64,000 nucleotides of DNA. Source: Nageia nagi (taxonomy: Eukaryota; Pinophyta). The number at the start of each line of letters is the position of its first letter. Position 1 is the stretch's first letter. The notes under the pieces were generated by a model that was not told the origin of the DNA, made no database searches, and saw nothing but the letters and a program-made list of their open reading frames with translations. The stretch is taken from positions 77,562,001-77,626,000 of the forward strand of contig JBITNC010000001.1 in assembly GCA_050084985.1 (NCBI GenBank), read 5' to 3'. Below, one piece after another: positions 46,530-57,285 of this stretch. Both the position numbers and the translations under genes were made by a program.

Positions 46530-48830
46530 TAAAAGGAAAAGGAAATCATGAAAAGGTATAACATCATTAATAAAAAGTGCTAGGTTAAATAAATATAGTG
46601 CACTTTAGCTATTGAAACCAATTTTCTTGATGATGAATCTTATCATGGAGATTTTGAAGATAATGATAACCCTAGGAAAATAAGCATAAATATAATAGAT
46701 GATGAATCTTATCATAGGGACTCAGAAGACAATGAGATCCCTAAAGAAGAAATAATCCAACCTTTTGAGAATAAATGTCAATTAACCCTTTATCGATCTA
46801 AAAAATCTAATGATCTAAATCTAATAGAAGATAAGTTAAGATTATTCTAAGAATTCTTAAAGCTTCTTATGGTATTATATAAATTTTCTAAAGGTCTTAT
46901 CATGCCTCATTCATTTCATATTATCTATGAATTTTTGACTAAAAAAAGTTCTAGGTCACCTTCTAGGATGTTGATGGCTAAGCCTCTCCTTTTATTGTTC
47001 ATCTTAACAAGTCAGAATAGGACCATCCATGGTCTAAATCTTATCAAAATGGACTACTTGGGGCCCATTTTTCCTAAAGAAAGCCATGCCAATTTTTGTA
47101 TGTTTTATCCTTTTATCTTTGAGTCAAACTTTCATCAATCTACATCATCTTTAACACTTGTAAAAAATTTAAAAGTTCATGAATCAATAACATTAGAAGA
47201 AGCTAATTATAAGCATTCAGATGATGAGATGGTCAAATTTGATGATGAGTTAGATAATGAATCAGAAATAGAATTTGAAATTGATCCTATAGCATAAGGA
47301 CTTATCAATGCTTACCCTTACTAGTCGGATAGGGAAAAAGAAATTAAAGAGATAGAAGTTAGGAAAAAAATAGGCACATAATCTTATCGAAAAGCTCAAA
47401 TAAGTGTAAGATAGATAATCATAAGAGAATTGGATAATCAAATAATTCAATAATGGAGGGATAAAAATGGGAGATTTACTCCTAAGATACCTAAATATGA
47501 GAATGAGAAAGAAGTTGAGAAACCTAATCTATTGAAGAAAAACAATAATAATAAAATTATGCAAAATGAAAATTTGGAGAAAAGGATGGCACAATTGAAA
47601 GAAATGGATGAACAATTAAAGAGGTTAATGCTATCAAGTAAAGAAAAAGTAGGTGAATAGTTAAATGAAAGGCACCCCTTTTGTGTAAAACTAAAAAAAA
47701 AAACATGGAAAGGGAAAGACATATATTTTCATAAATATGATGGCATTAGTGATCCTAGGATACATATCACAATCTTTAAAGAAGTAGCTTGTAGTTATCA
47801 ATATGATGAAGATATGTTAGCAAGATTATTTCAACTCAATTTAGAGAAAGAATCTTTAGAATGGTTTTACATTTTGGAAAATCAAAGTATTACTAACTAT
47901 GAGCAATTAAAATGAGAATTATAAATCAATATCAATATACTATAAAAAGAAAATTGATTTAGCAAAAATGAGACAAGGTGAGAACCAATCATTTGAGGAA
48001 TTTGTAAAAACATGGAAGAAAATAGCCATATTTATAAATTTAAATGAAAAAAGCTAAAGCATATGTTGATGAAATCTCTTAGAGATGAGATGATATTAGA
48101 ATTCTTCAACTATTTAGAGAAACCCCTTGCTGATATGATTATGTCCATGATTCAAAAATAGAATCACTTAGTAAAAATCAATTATTGGAAACTTAAAAGA
48201 GAAGAAAACTAACTATCAACTATGAAAACAATTGCAATAGTTACAATGGCAAAAGAAACATCTTGTCCATCTAAGAATAAAACCCCTAAAGCATACACCA
48301 AAATTATGAAAGATCATGATGAGCTATTACGATCATTACATCAAAAGGGTTTGATACAATTACCACCCATGAGTCAAAAGGTCACTAAAAAATAGGCAAA
48401 TTTTGTGGGTATCATAGAACTCATGGACACTTGTGAGTGTAAAAGGTTTAAATATGTTGTCCAAGACTTGATAGATAAAAAAGCGATATCATTCAAAAAA
48501 TAGGAAGATAAGAAAAAGGCTCTTATACATGCAGATAATGAGAAATAGGGGATTTACAAGAACCCCATGCCACAACATAACATAGCAATATTGTATACAT
48601 AAGTTAATATGATTAAAAAGCCATTTATCATAGGACCACAACAAGGAAAACATCAAAATGACACCAGCACTAGTGGGGGCACAAGGCCCTTTGGTTATGT
48701 CATTTGGTAAACATGCATGATCATAATAACACTAATAAAATTGATAGTAGGATAGATGAACTGATTAATGTCATGATGGAAAAAATGGGGGGTCATTTTG
48801 ATGTCATATCAGGAGCACTAGTGCTCTATT
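46530..48830 (+). pseudogene. gag: gag of element F, decayed
   Basis: A long plus-strand frame with stops. The N-terminal acidic part (uninterrupted at 46869-47297; two DDESYH copies near 46630-46700) is unlike element A. A lysine/glutamate coiled coil follows at about 47480-47660, then the Retrotrans_gag-type core at 47720-47920: YDGISDPRIHITIFKEVACS, then LEKESLEWFYILENQSITNY. The A equivalent is FNGGGDPRRHIQGF and LEGDAREWFYGLPEGSIT. No zinc knuckle is clearly kept. After 48830 the frame is lost. Confidence 0.75.
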
Positions 48831-49129
48831 TTTATCAAGAATGGACCACCTACAATCCTCTTTTGTAGTTAAGTTTTGTTAAAATAAAAATTTAATGAAT
48901 GCCCCTTAGCATAAAGTTCAGATCCTAGATCATTTTATCTTTTCAAGCCTCTTGGAATAGAGTTTTAGCTCTCATATTATCATAAAATTTATTTAACAAA
49001 CAATAAGACAAAATATACAAAAATTCATCTTTTATATCATAAAAAGGTGATTCATTTTATAAAATCTTAGCATGGCTGAGTAATAATCATATACATAAAA
49101 GCTATAGTCTTCTAGAAGGATCCCCTCCT

Positions 49130-49510
49130 CTCTTCCTATAGTTCACCTCATCTGAACTTGTGAGCCATGTAGCCCACTCCTCTACTCATTCCATGCTAGG
49201 AATGGGGACCATGTTCACTAGCTTGCCTCTAATAGGCAACCGAGTGATCCTATAGATATCCTCAAGAGTCACTGTAATCTCCCTTGTAGGTAAGTGAAAG
49301 GTGTTGGAATTTGGATCCCACCTTTCCATCAAAACTATCAACATATCCCAATTATGATAGATGTAATTGATAAAGGCTAGGTAGCTCAAGGGAATAGCCT
49401 CAAGTGTGCTCCAGCTCTCATCTAATTAGGGCCATTATTGGGCAATTGTAAATGCAGTACTCTTTTTGGAAGCCCACATATAATAACTATGATCCTGGTA
49501 TAAAACACAT
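49130..49510 (-). pseudogene. Antisense PMD gene of element F, truncated
   Basis: On the minus strand an exon starts after an AG acceptor near 49507 and reads AFTIAQ-WP-LDESWSTLE (two stops at Gln positions), then LMERWDPNSNTFHLPTREIT and VTLEDIYRITRLPIRGKLVN, then ATWLTSSDEVNYRKRGGDP. It breaks off there; element A continues with a further 250 or so residues of PMD. The stretch between LMERWDP and PIPSME differs from A at only about three residues although gag and LTRs are far more diverged. A TATA box lies at 50023-50031. Confidence 0.85.
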
Positions 49511-50022
49511 AAAAATTAATATTAGTTTTTCTTATTAATGCATTTCTAAATTTTGCAAAATAATCAAAGAGGATTGCTTATGGTCCAAACTAGCATAAAA
49601 GAGGATCACCCAAGGTCTAAACTAGGGCAAAAGGACTACCAACGACCCTTTTCCTGCATAGAAAATTGATAAAAATTTATGAGTAGGGTCATATGAAAAA
49701 GTGCAACCTAATTATAGAGGAAAAAATATGAAAAACCATGCTAAAAGATAAAAATCAAAGCAAAGGTATTCTAATGGGTAAAATCATAGGAATAGGATAC
49801 TGAACTTACAAGAAAACTATGTAAAAAGAAAACATATAGAAAAAAAAATCAAGAATGCAAAAGTAAAAATAATTTACCTAATAAAAAAGGAGCAAAGGTA
49901 AATCATAGGTTAATAGCAATAGAATTGGGAACAAGCACTCACCTTATAAGCTCTCAAAAAAACTCCTAAGCATTTTCCTCTTTGAAAATAGAATCAAGTG
50001 ATAATGATAGGGGGGTCAGCTC

Positions 50023-50031
50023 TATTTTATA
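50023..50031 (-). promoter_or_regulatory. TATA box of the antisense PMD gene in element F
   Basis: TATAAAATA on the minus strand, followed by AGCTGACCCCCCTATCA, about 515 bp before the PMD exon, comparable to the 600 bp in element A. GGTCC-motif remnants lie between (49570-49650). Confidence 0.6.
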
Positions 50032-50214
50032 ACATTTCAAGGGCACATATCCCTAGATAGTCTTAATTTATGTAGCTATGAGTTACAAATAGGTAAACAA
50101 AATAATCAATCAAAATTAGCAAAATAGACCAAATACATTCCTTATTTTGTTATATTAAACATCCTAATTTGCTAGACATGAAGGAGGATTATCTATATGG
50201 CTTTATCCTAGATC

Positions 50215-50470
50215 ATATTTTGTTATATGCCTCTTGCTGCAGAGTTTCAACTCTCATCATCATATTATGCCTCTTGGCATAGATTTTTAGCTCTCATCAT
50301 CATATTATGCCTCTTGGCATAGAGTTTTAGCTCTCAACATCATATTATGCCTCTTGGCATAGAGTGTGGTCATGTGTGGTCATTTGTTTTCATGTGTGGT
50401 TATGTGTGGTCATGTGTGGTTATGTGTGGTCATATGCTATCAAGTGTTGTCATGTGTGGTCATGTGTTTT
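50215..50470. repeat. Tandem repeats of element F near its 3' LTR
   Basis: About three copies of a 42-bp unit (TTTTAGCTCTCATCATCATA then TTATGCCTCTTGGCATAGAG), then ATGTGTGGTCATGTGTGGTT repeats. The second is complementary in type to the ACACATGAC repeats at 1500-1765 of element A and occupies the same place. Confidence 0.85.
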
Positions 50471-50693
50471 CAATATCATGACAAGGGGTAGATTGAAAAA
50501 CATCATCGTAAGGGGTTTTCTCAACCCATATCTAGCTTTTATAGGTTTTTTATATTATAATCTTTATTGGAATTCAGAATGATTAGTGTTGGTATTATGC
50601 TTATCAATGCCTATTAATACTTCATTGCTATGACATCTTGATTGGTACTTTGAATGAAAAATCTCAATGTACCTAGTGATATCAACTTCTCAT

Positions 50694-50708
50694 CCAAAGT
50701 GGGGCACC
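50694..50708 (+). other. Polypurine tract of element F
   Basis: AAAGTGGGGCACC before the 3' LTR, matching AAAGTGGGGCATC in element A. Confidence 0.78.
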
Positions 50709-51499
50709 AGTTATCACATAAAATTTATTTATTCATTTAAATAAATACATTTTCTTGCACTAATAAACACATAGAATATTTAATTTAATGATATCAATGT
50801 TTATCTTGAATATAATCATAATATCAATAATTGACTTGAATATCATTATGTATTATGGAATAACCCTATTTATGTAGGTACATGTCAACCTAAGGAGTAG
50901 GTCATATTATTAGATATATAAATAGAGATCTAATAGTAAGTTCACATCAAGGAGATACATGATCTTATATTTGGTCTTGGTGGTGGCAATCCTTTAGGTG
51001 CCTTTTGACACTACCATTCAAGGCTATGGTTTGTGTACTTCTTTGTGCAACTTATTTTGATACTAATGATTTATATGGATATCATATCACTGATTGAAAT
51101 ATCTATGTGTAAATTATTGAATTGATTTGAAAGCAAAGAGCATTCTAATGAAGGCCATTGGAATTCCTTATTCATTTGAAATACACCATCGATGCTCCTT
51201 CTGTACAACACATAGATCACTCATGGTCCTCTTTTTGTTACATTTCAAGTTATAGCTTATGGATTAGTACTTCTTTATTGTCCACATATCAAGCATATCA
51301 TCATTCTTCAATATTAGGTATGCTTCATATGGTAAGTATACAAATTATAGTTCTTGATTGGTATTGGTTTCCTAATTCTAGGTGTTTATCTTGTTCATCT
51401 ATTTGTTTGTATGGTCTAAATTACTATCCGTAGTTTGAAATAGGTATTTTGGGTTTTGTAATTATTTATTTGCTTACATGCTCAAAATATTTGTAAATA
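50709..51499 (+). repeat. 3' LTR of element F (791 bp)
   Basis: Same length as the 5' LTR. The TG start is mutated to AG and the CA end to TA. TATA box ATATATAAATAGAG at about 50914-50927. Confidence 0.9.
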
Positions 51500-51504
51500 G
51501 ACAT

Positions 51505-51740
51505 ATAATGTCTAATAGTCTATGGTGATTTTGAACTGGTCATCAAGCAAGTTAGAGACCATATTAGTGTGAAATATCACTATATAAAGACCTATAGAAA
51601 TAATGTCTAGGACTTATTAGATTCATTATTAGCAATAAATTTCATCTCTATTCCTAGGAGGTCAAATCAAGTTATTGATGCACTTGAAAGTAAAGGAGCA
51701 CATTATAATTCTTCCCATCATAAGAGAGGAAGCTATGGAG
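51505..51740 (+). pseudogene. Archaeal-type RNase H of element D, right half
   Basis: Continues from 45649: VYGDFELVIKQVRDHISVKY, then YRNNVWDLLDSLLAINFISI and PRRSNQVIDALE. The family's second catalytic Asp (GDS) is kept as GDF with the Asp present. The join is marked by the GGCAT/GACAT duplication of element F. Confidence 0.85.
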
Positions 51741-53450
51741 TTAAAGTCCTATGTAGGTCATTTATGCTTGACACTACAAACTTTTAGTAGGTATTTAACT
51801 TTGATGAGCATATTATGAATTTCCTTATTGATGAAGTAGTAGCTCATACCTTTGGTGTTGAAGAACTACCTAAGTATTTCCAAGAGTAAAAAATTATACA
51901 ACTCAAAGATAACTTCATTCTCAAAGGGTTGCTCTCTTTTGAATGACTATTTGATTCTAAAGATGTTTAAAAAGCCAAAACTTTTGTTATTCAAAAGGAA
52001 AGCAATGTTGAGTTAGAAGTTGAACCTAAAAAATATTATAAGGTCATATTAGAGTGCTTTGAAGAAGAAAAAAGGATGATATTTCAGATTTACCATGAGT
52101 TCTTCAAGCTAATTGGCTAGACTTATGATGATTTGAGGATATATGATAAGAATGTGATCTAACACACCATTGAGCTAGAGCCAGAAGTCAAGCCATACAA
52201 GCAAAAATAGAGGTCGATAAACCCAAGAATAGGAGAGGCTATGAAGGATTTACTTAAAACTCTTAGATGCCAAAATTATCTATCCCATCAAGCATTCTTC
52301 TTAGATAGCCAATTTAGTCCTTGTTGGGAAAAAGAGTGGAGAAATCAGGCTATCCATAGATTTTTGAAACCTAAATCAAGTCTCTCGAAGATAATTATCC
52401 TCTTCCCCCTATGGAAAAATCCTACACATAGTATCTAAAGCTTGTTCTTTTTCTATGATTAATGGCTATTTAGGATTTAACTAAATTTGGATAAAAGATG
52501 AGGATCAGTTCAAAACTACATTCACTACTAAGTGGGGGACATTTGCTTTTAAGAGAATGCCTTTTGGTCTCTCTAATGCTAGGGCTACTTTTTAGAGAGC
52601 CATGGATTATACCTTTGGTGACTTGATAAACAAGATAATATTGGTCTACTTAGATGATATCATAGTATTTTCTAAGAGTAGAAAGGACCACTTGAATCAT
52701 CTTAGGCAAGTTTTTGAAAAATGTATAGAATTTGAGATTCCTATCAATCCTAAAAAGTCTATTTTTATGGTTAACCAAGGAAAATTGGTTGGTCATATTG
52801 TCTCAAAAAACATATAGGCAATTGATCCAAATAGAGTGAAAGCTATTTAAGCATTGATTCTAACCTCCAATAATAAGGCCTTGCAATCCTTCCTTGGTTA
52901 AATCAATTTTGTTAGAAAATTTATTAATGATTTTTCAAAACTTATTTATCTAATCACAGTAATGTTAAAAAAAGATGTTGTATTCTCTTTGTCAAAAGAA
53001 GAAAAGAAAGCTTTTCAAAACATTAAAAAGGCCATAATAGAAGCCCCTATTTTGAAAAAAACTTAATTTTTCAAAAGATTTTATCATGTATTCATATGGA
53101 GAGGAAAAAAGTATTGTTGTCATCCTAGCACAAAAGGATGACTAGAAGGAAGAACATCCTATTGCCTTTCATAGCCAAACATTGCACTAACACCAAATAA
53201 GGTATTTATTTATTTAAAAATAAGTGTTTTTCATAATTAAAGGGCTTAAAAAGTATAAACATTATGTGTCCCATAATAAAATCCTTACATATACCATCCA
53301 TCTCGATGTAAGAAATTATGTTATCCAAGGGAATTTGGATGAAGGAAAGGTTGGTTGGATCACAAGAATAATGGAATATGATATAGAAATTAAACCAAAT
53401 AAGTTGATAAGGGTAAGAGCTCTATGTGAAAATATAGAGTAGACTACACA
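51740..53450 (+). pseudogene. pol: RT and RNase H of element D
   Basis: RT: QHTIELEPEVKPYKQK-like N terminus with a stop (52160-52215), degraded middle, then FGLSNARATF-like sequence at 52565 and ILVYLDDIIVFSKSRKDH at 52640 with the catalytic YLDD, and INPKKSIFMVNQGKLVGHIV. RNase H: LSKEEKKAFQNIKKAIIEAP at 52995, then FHSQTLHQHQIRYL-like sequence and VGWITRIMEYDIEIKP at 53355. Frameshifts near 52270 and 53060 and many stops. Confidence 0.85.
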
Positions 53451-54780
53451 CATGATTCCTATCATAGAGGATGAGGAGCATCTCAATCAAGAGAATGATC
53501 AGTTAAAGGAATTTATTTTTTATTTTAGAATCAAAAAATGTTTTGAATCTTTGAATAGGTTCCAAAGAAGGAGATTCATATTACAATCATTGAAATTTAT
53601 GATTATAGATGACCATCTTTATAGAAAGAATTTTGATTAGACCTTGTTAAGATGTATGACTTAGGATGAAGCCCAAAAACTTTTACATGAATTTCATTAT
53701 GGATTCTCTGTAAGACACTATAATGGTCCTACTACTGTAGCAAAAATATTACAAGTGGGCTATTATTGGCCTACTATGTTTCAATATTCATTCAAGATAG
53801 CATAGAAATGTGATAAATGCAATAAGCATGTGGGAAAAAGGAGACAAGCTGCAATGCCTCTCAATTCTATGGTTGTTGAAGAACCTTTACAACAATGGGG
53901 TCTAGACTTCATTGGTGTTATAAATCTAAATTCTTTAGTAGGCCATAAGTTTATTCTAACTACTATGCACTATTTCACAAGATGGTCAAAAGCTATCCCA
54001 TGCAAGAATGCAGATTAAGAGGTAGTAATTAAAATGTTTAAGAGATTGACTACTCACTTTGGCATCCCACAAACTATTATATCAGATAATGATCCTACAT
54101 TTATTGGACCTAATTTTCAAAATTTTTATTGAGTATAGGATCTATTGGATGTTCTCTTTAAACTTTACCTACAAGGGAATGGGTTAGTAGAATCAACAAA
54201 TAAAAACTTAACTTGAATCATTCAAAAGATAATTTAAGGGAATCCCAAATAATAGCATACATAATTAGACTATGCATTATGGGAAAATAGGATCAGTGTC
54301 AAATCATCCATCAAGATATCTCCCTATGCATTAGTATATAATAAGAGACTAGTATTTCCAATTCATCTTGAATTATCAACATTGAAAATCCTAAAAGGTT
54401 TGGAAGACTATGAATTTGAGCCACTAAAAATAAGGTTTAATCAGTTACTAATGTTGGAGGAAGATAATACAAAGCATACCAACCCTTCCAACATTGACAA
54501 TAGATTGTTAAGAAGTGGTTTGATAAGAAGAAGTCTTCCTAGGTAAAGTTTGAAGTTGGAGAGATCATCCTGAAATGGGATGAAGAAAGAGTAAAATCCA
54601 AGAAACAAAAAAAGTTTGATTCCTCATGGATTAGGATCTATATAATTATTCAAGATATGCAAAATAATGCATTCAAGATTCAAGACATTGTTGGGTCCTA
54701 GGAACTACCTATCCCAATGAATAGGATCTATTTGAAACATTAGTGGGTGATCAAGTGATTTAATAACACCCACTAAGATT
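53450..54780 (+). pseudogene. pol: Integrase of element D
   Basis: The zinc-binding region is at about 53690-53830 (HEFHYGFSVRHYNGP, CDKCNKHVGKRR). In the catalytic core all three acidic positions are visible: WGLDFIGVIN (53900), IISDNDPTFIGPNFQNFY (54080) and GLVESTNKNL (54180). The C-terminal part (LEDYEFEPLKIRFNQLL and onward) is frameshifted. It would insert element DNA; stops disable it. Confidence 0.87.
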
Positions 54781-54816
54781 GTATAGTGTAAATACTCCAA
54801 TGTTTCTTTTTTTGTA

Positions 54817-54817
54817 A

Positions 54818-54852
<35 letters not shown>
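54817..54852. repeat. (AAT)n microsatellite
   Basis: Twelve or so AAT/TAA triplets in the AT-rich 3' flank of the integrase remnant. Confidence 0.95.
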
Positions 54853-54853
<1 letters not shown>

Positions 54854-55314
54854 TTTTATTATTTGTATATATTAATTCACCAATGGTATCCTTCCCAAAA
54901 GGTAGGTAACTATTAATGCATGTATAAACTAGGCATGGTGGAGGTTAAACATGTTGTATGTAAACTATCTTATTAAAAGAATGAAATTTAAGAATTAGAT
55001 TTCCTTGAAAAAACCAATAGCCCCATTTTGATATCTAATTTAAATTTTACATATTTTAATTAAATGTAATCTCACTTGTTCATTAATTACCATTAATAGA
55101 GGTTAGTTGCAAATCCTATGTAAATAAAACATACTCCTTAACCTATTATTATCTCACTTAGCAAATTTTAAAGCTTGAGTGTTTCAAAGTTGTAGAGCAT
55201 ATTTTCTATATAGCTAATAGTGTGAGGTGTGGAAGAGTATCAAAATTTGATCTTATGGAGGTTTTAGGTACTTAATGCTTACTTGAGCTGCACATAAGTT
55301 GTTGAACATCATAG

Positions 55315-55979
55315 CAAGTACTAAGAAGCCTATAGTTATTAAGGAAGAGGGGGTGGATGCTAACCTGATAGTGATTCATGAGGAGTACTTAGAGAATGCT
55401 CCTAGTGTTAAATAGAAGAACATGGGAGTTATGAATCATTTGTATACATAGCAAGTGGACCCGAAAAAGAATCCTATTGTAGCACCAGATACCAAACATT
55501 GCAGGTAAAGGGAATTCATTAGTAGAATCAAAAAGAAATATTATGCTAGATTAGGTTTGAAATATTATATGCCCTATGAGTCCTTCACCTATTTGAATCT
55601 TATTTCCTCTATCACACTTAGGCATAGCCTACAGGGTTATAAGGTTAAAGATTACAAGGACTAGAAGAAGGGAGAAATACAATCCAAGAAAAAGTTTGAT
55701 ATCTTTTTGGACTACTCCTTAGAGGAAATTACACATGCATTTGTAGTCAATATTGATTGGAGCTTCCATATCAAGAAGAAAATTGATCTTAAGAGAGAAA
55801 AGGTTAATTTTATCAAAATGAGAATGAGATGCTGGATTGGATTGTTGAAAGGTATGAAGGGAGATGCACCAAGCTATTATAGAGCTATGACATTGCTATT
55901 GGAATGTATAATGTATTATTGTAAAGGTTTTGTAATAATACTCTATGTAAGTTCACTAAATATTAAGGGTGTCATTTGA
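55315..55979 (+). pseudogene. Extra sense-strand ORF of element D, function unknown
   Basis: One continuous frame of about 220 codons ending at 55979, broken by four stops (three TAG, one TAA) at likely Gln positions. It reads KKPIVIKEEGVDANLIVIHE, later REFISRIKKKYYARLGLKYY, then LDYSLEEITHAFVVNIDWSF and MRMRCWIGLLKGMKGDAPSY. It is basic, with no signal peptide, membrane segment or zinc motif that I can see. It lies between integrase and the 3' LTR, where Tat-lineage elements often carry extra ORFs. I do not recognise the family. The start is uncertain, as a frameshift lies near 55285. Confidence 0.6.
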
Positions 55980-55989
55980 TACCTTAAGT

Positions 55990-56184
55990 ATTTAAGTGAC
56001 TATGATAATGTAACTTATCCTACACTCCATGTCATAAGCATGCCCCTTGGGTAAAAGGATGTGCATGACATGCTTTTATGCATTGGGTAAAAGGGTGATC
56101 CAAATAGGGATTTTGGCCTATAAATAAAAGGCTCCCTCTTTGGTCACACACCAATTTATGGAGTAAATTTATGCTAGAGGATAG
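55990..56184. other. 3' region of element D with TATA-like site
   Basis: Contains two copies of TTGGGTAAAAGGRTG about 46 bp apart and TATAAATAAAA at 56120-56130 on the plus strand, about 55 bp before the LTR. A purine-rich GCTAGAGGATAG precedes the LTR start and may be the polypurine tract. Confidence 0.45.
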
Positions 56185-57285
56185 TGTTTAAAATCAATGG
56201 GTAATAAGGTAACTCACAGTTAGTCAATAAACCTCACTAGACCAAGTAAGATCCACCAAATTGAAAATAGAACTATGAGATAAGGGGAATACTTGGGTCC
56301 ACTTAATCAAGAGTGTTTGACCCCTAGGGATCTATAAATATGTCAAATTTGACTCATTTCCACATGGAAGTAGTAGTTCTTCCTTAGGATTCAATGTTAT
56401 ACCTTGTATTTCCTTCATAGTTCTCGTAACCCAAAGCTATAGTGATCTTCATAAATGTTTGCAAAAAATTAGATGGCCACTAATAGAGCACATAGAAAAA
56501 CCCACCAATCAAGATGGTATACCATACCTTGATAATTAGCTATAATTGCAATAGGATACAATTAAAGAAAAATATGAGAGATTATGGTTGAGAATGTATA
56601 GAGATTTAGAGTCTATAGATTCCTAGGCATTGGCCTTGATTATACTTAGTTAATATTAAATCTAAGATAGCTATAAATTGAAGTTGTACATTTATAAATA
56701 ATCCTTATTTATTTTCTTATTAAATAGATCAATTAAGTGCAATAATGATGGATAACCACTCATCTATAGAATAGTATAAATAGTGTACTATTAGGGGTCC
56801 ATGAGGTTGAACATTTTAGCAAGGTTTCCCAATGTATGAAATGCTTTCATATATGATAATACAATGCAATAATACTTTTTATTCTATAATTTATGGTTGT
56901 TTATTCTATCTTATGGATATTATGTATGAAATGTTATCTTAAGTTGTGGTTGTGTATTATGACTGCGAGACCTCAAGATTAAGATAGTTGGCTATTCCTA
57001 ATCTTGGCTATGGATTACTACATGTGCGGTAATGCTTGGGCTAATTAATTTTAGTTTATTTTTTGTAGTTTACTTTTCTATCTCTTATGTTTTTATCTCT
57101 TTCTAGTTACTTTTAACCTTTACCATAGATAAGAACTAGCCTATAACCTAGAGATTGACTAGAAAACCCCTCACAAGTGCATTGTCCCACCACTTTCTAC
57201 TCTTTTAAGAATCCTACTATTGCAAGAAATGGAGAACACAACTATAAAAAACCCTTGAGGTTACATTATATGATCAATAATTAAT
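56185..57285 (+). repeat. 3' LTR of element D (edges approximate)
   Basis: Starts TGTTTAAAATCAATGGG; TATA box TATAAATA at 56775-56782; ends near GATCAATAA, where element E's integrase C terminus begins on the other strand. Confidence 0.72.

Larger units (their letters stand above)
45645..51504 (+). mobile_element. Element F: second gag + antisense-PMD LTR retrotransposon
   Basis: LTRs at 45650-46440 and 50709-51499 with a near-perfect target duplication (GGCAT at 45645-45649, GACAT at 51500-51504). Same family as element A: LTR start TGTTATCACATAAAA against TGTTAACACATAAAA, LTR end TTTGTAAACA, TTTGGTGAAC primer site, AAAGTGGGGCA purine tract, TATATAAATAG promoter. Inside: gag on the plus strand, PMD on the minus strand, tandem repeats near the 3' LTR, no protease, RT or integrase. 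Older and more decayed than A. It interrupts the archaeal-type RNase H of element D. Confidence 0.9.
41225..57285 (+). mobile_element. Element D: Ty3/gypsy (Tat-like), aRH upstream of RT, with two nested insertions
   Basis: Two long similar regions at about 41225-42341 and 56185-57285 bracket gag, protease, an archaeal-type RNase H, RT, RNase H, integrase and an extra ORF, all on the plus strand. A primer-site-like TTTTTGGCATGCCCAGTGGG follows the first. The left half of the archaeal-type RNase H is separated from the right half by element F, and gag by a solo LTR. Exact LTR ends are uncertain by about 15 bp and I found no clear target duplication. All genes carry many stops. Confidence 0.8.

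Noticed and set aside
46660-47300. Acidic plus-strand frame as a possible host gene
   Set aside because: It lies between the primer site and the gag core of element F and is in line with gag, so I treat it as the gag N terminus.
51158-51433. 91-codon plus-strand frame
   Set aside because: Inside the 3' LTR of element F; the homologous stretch of the 5' LTR is not open.
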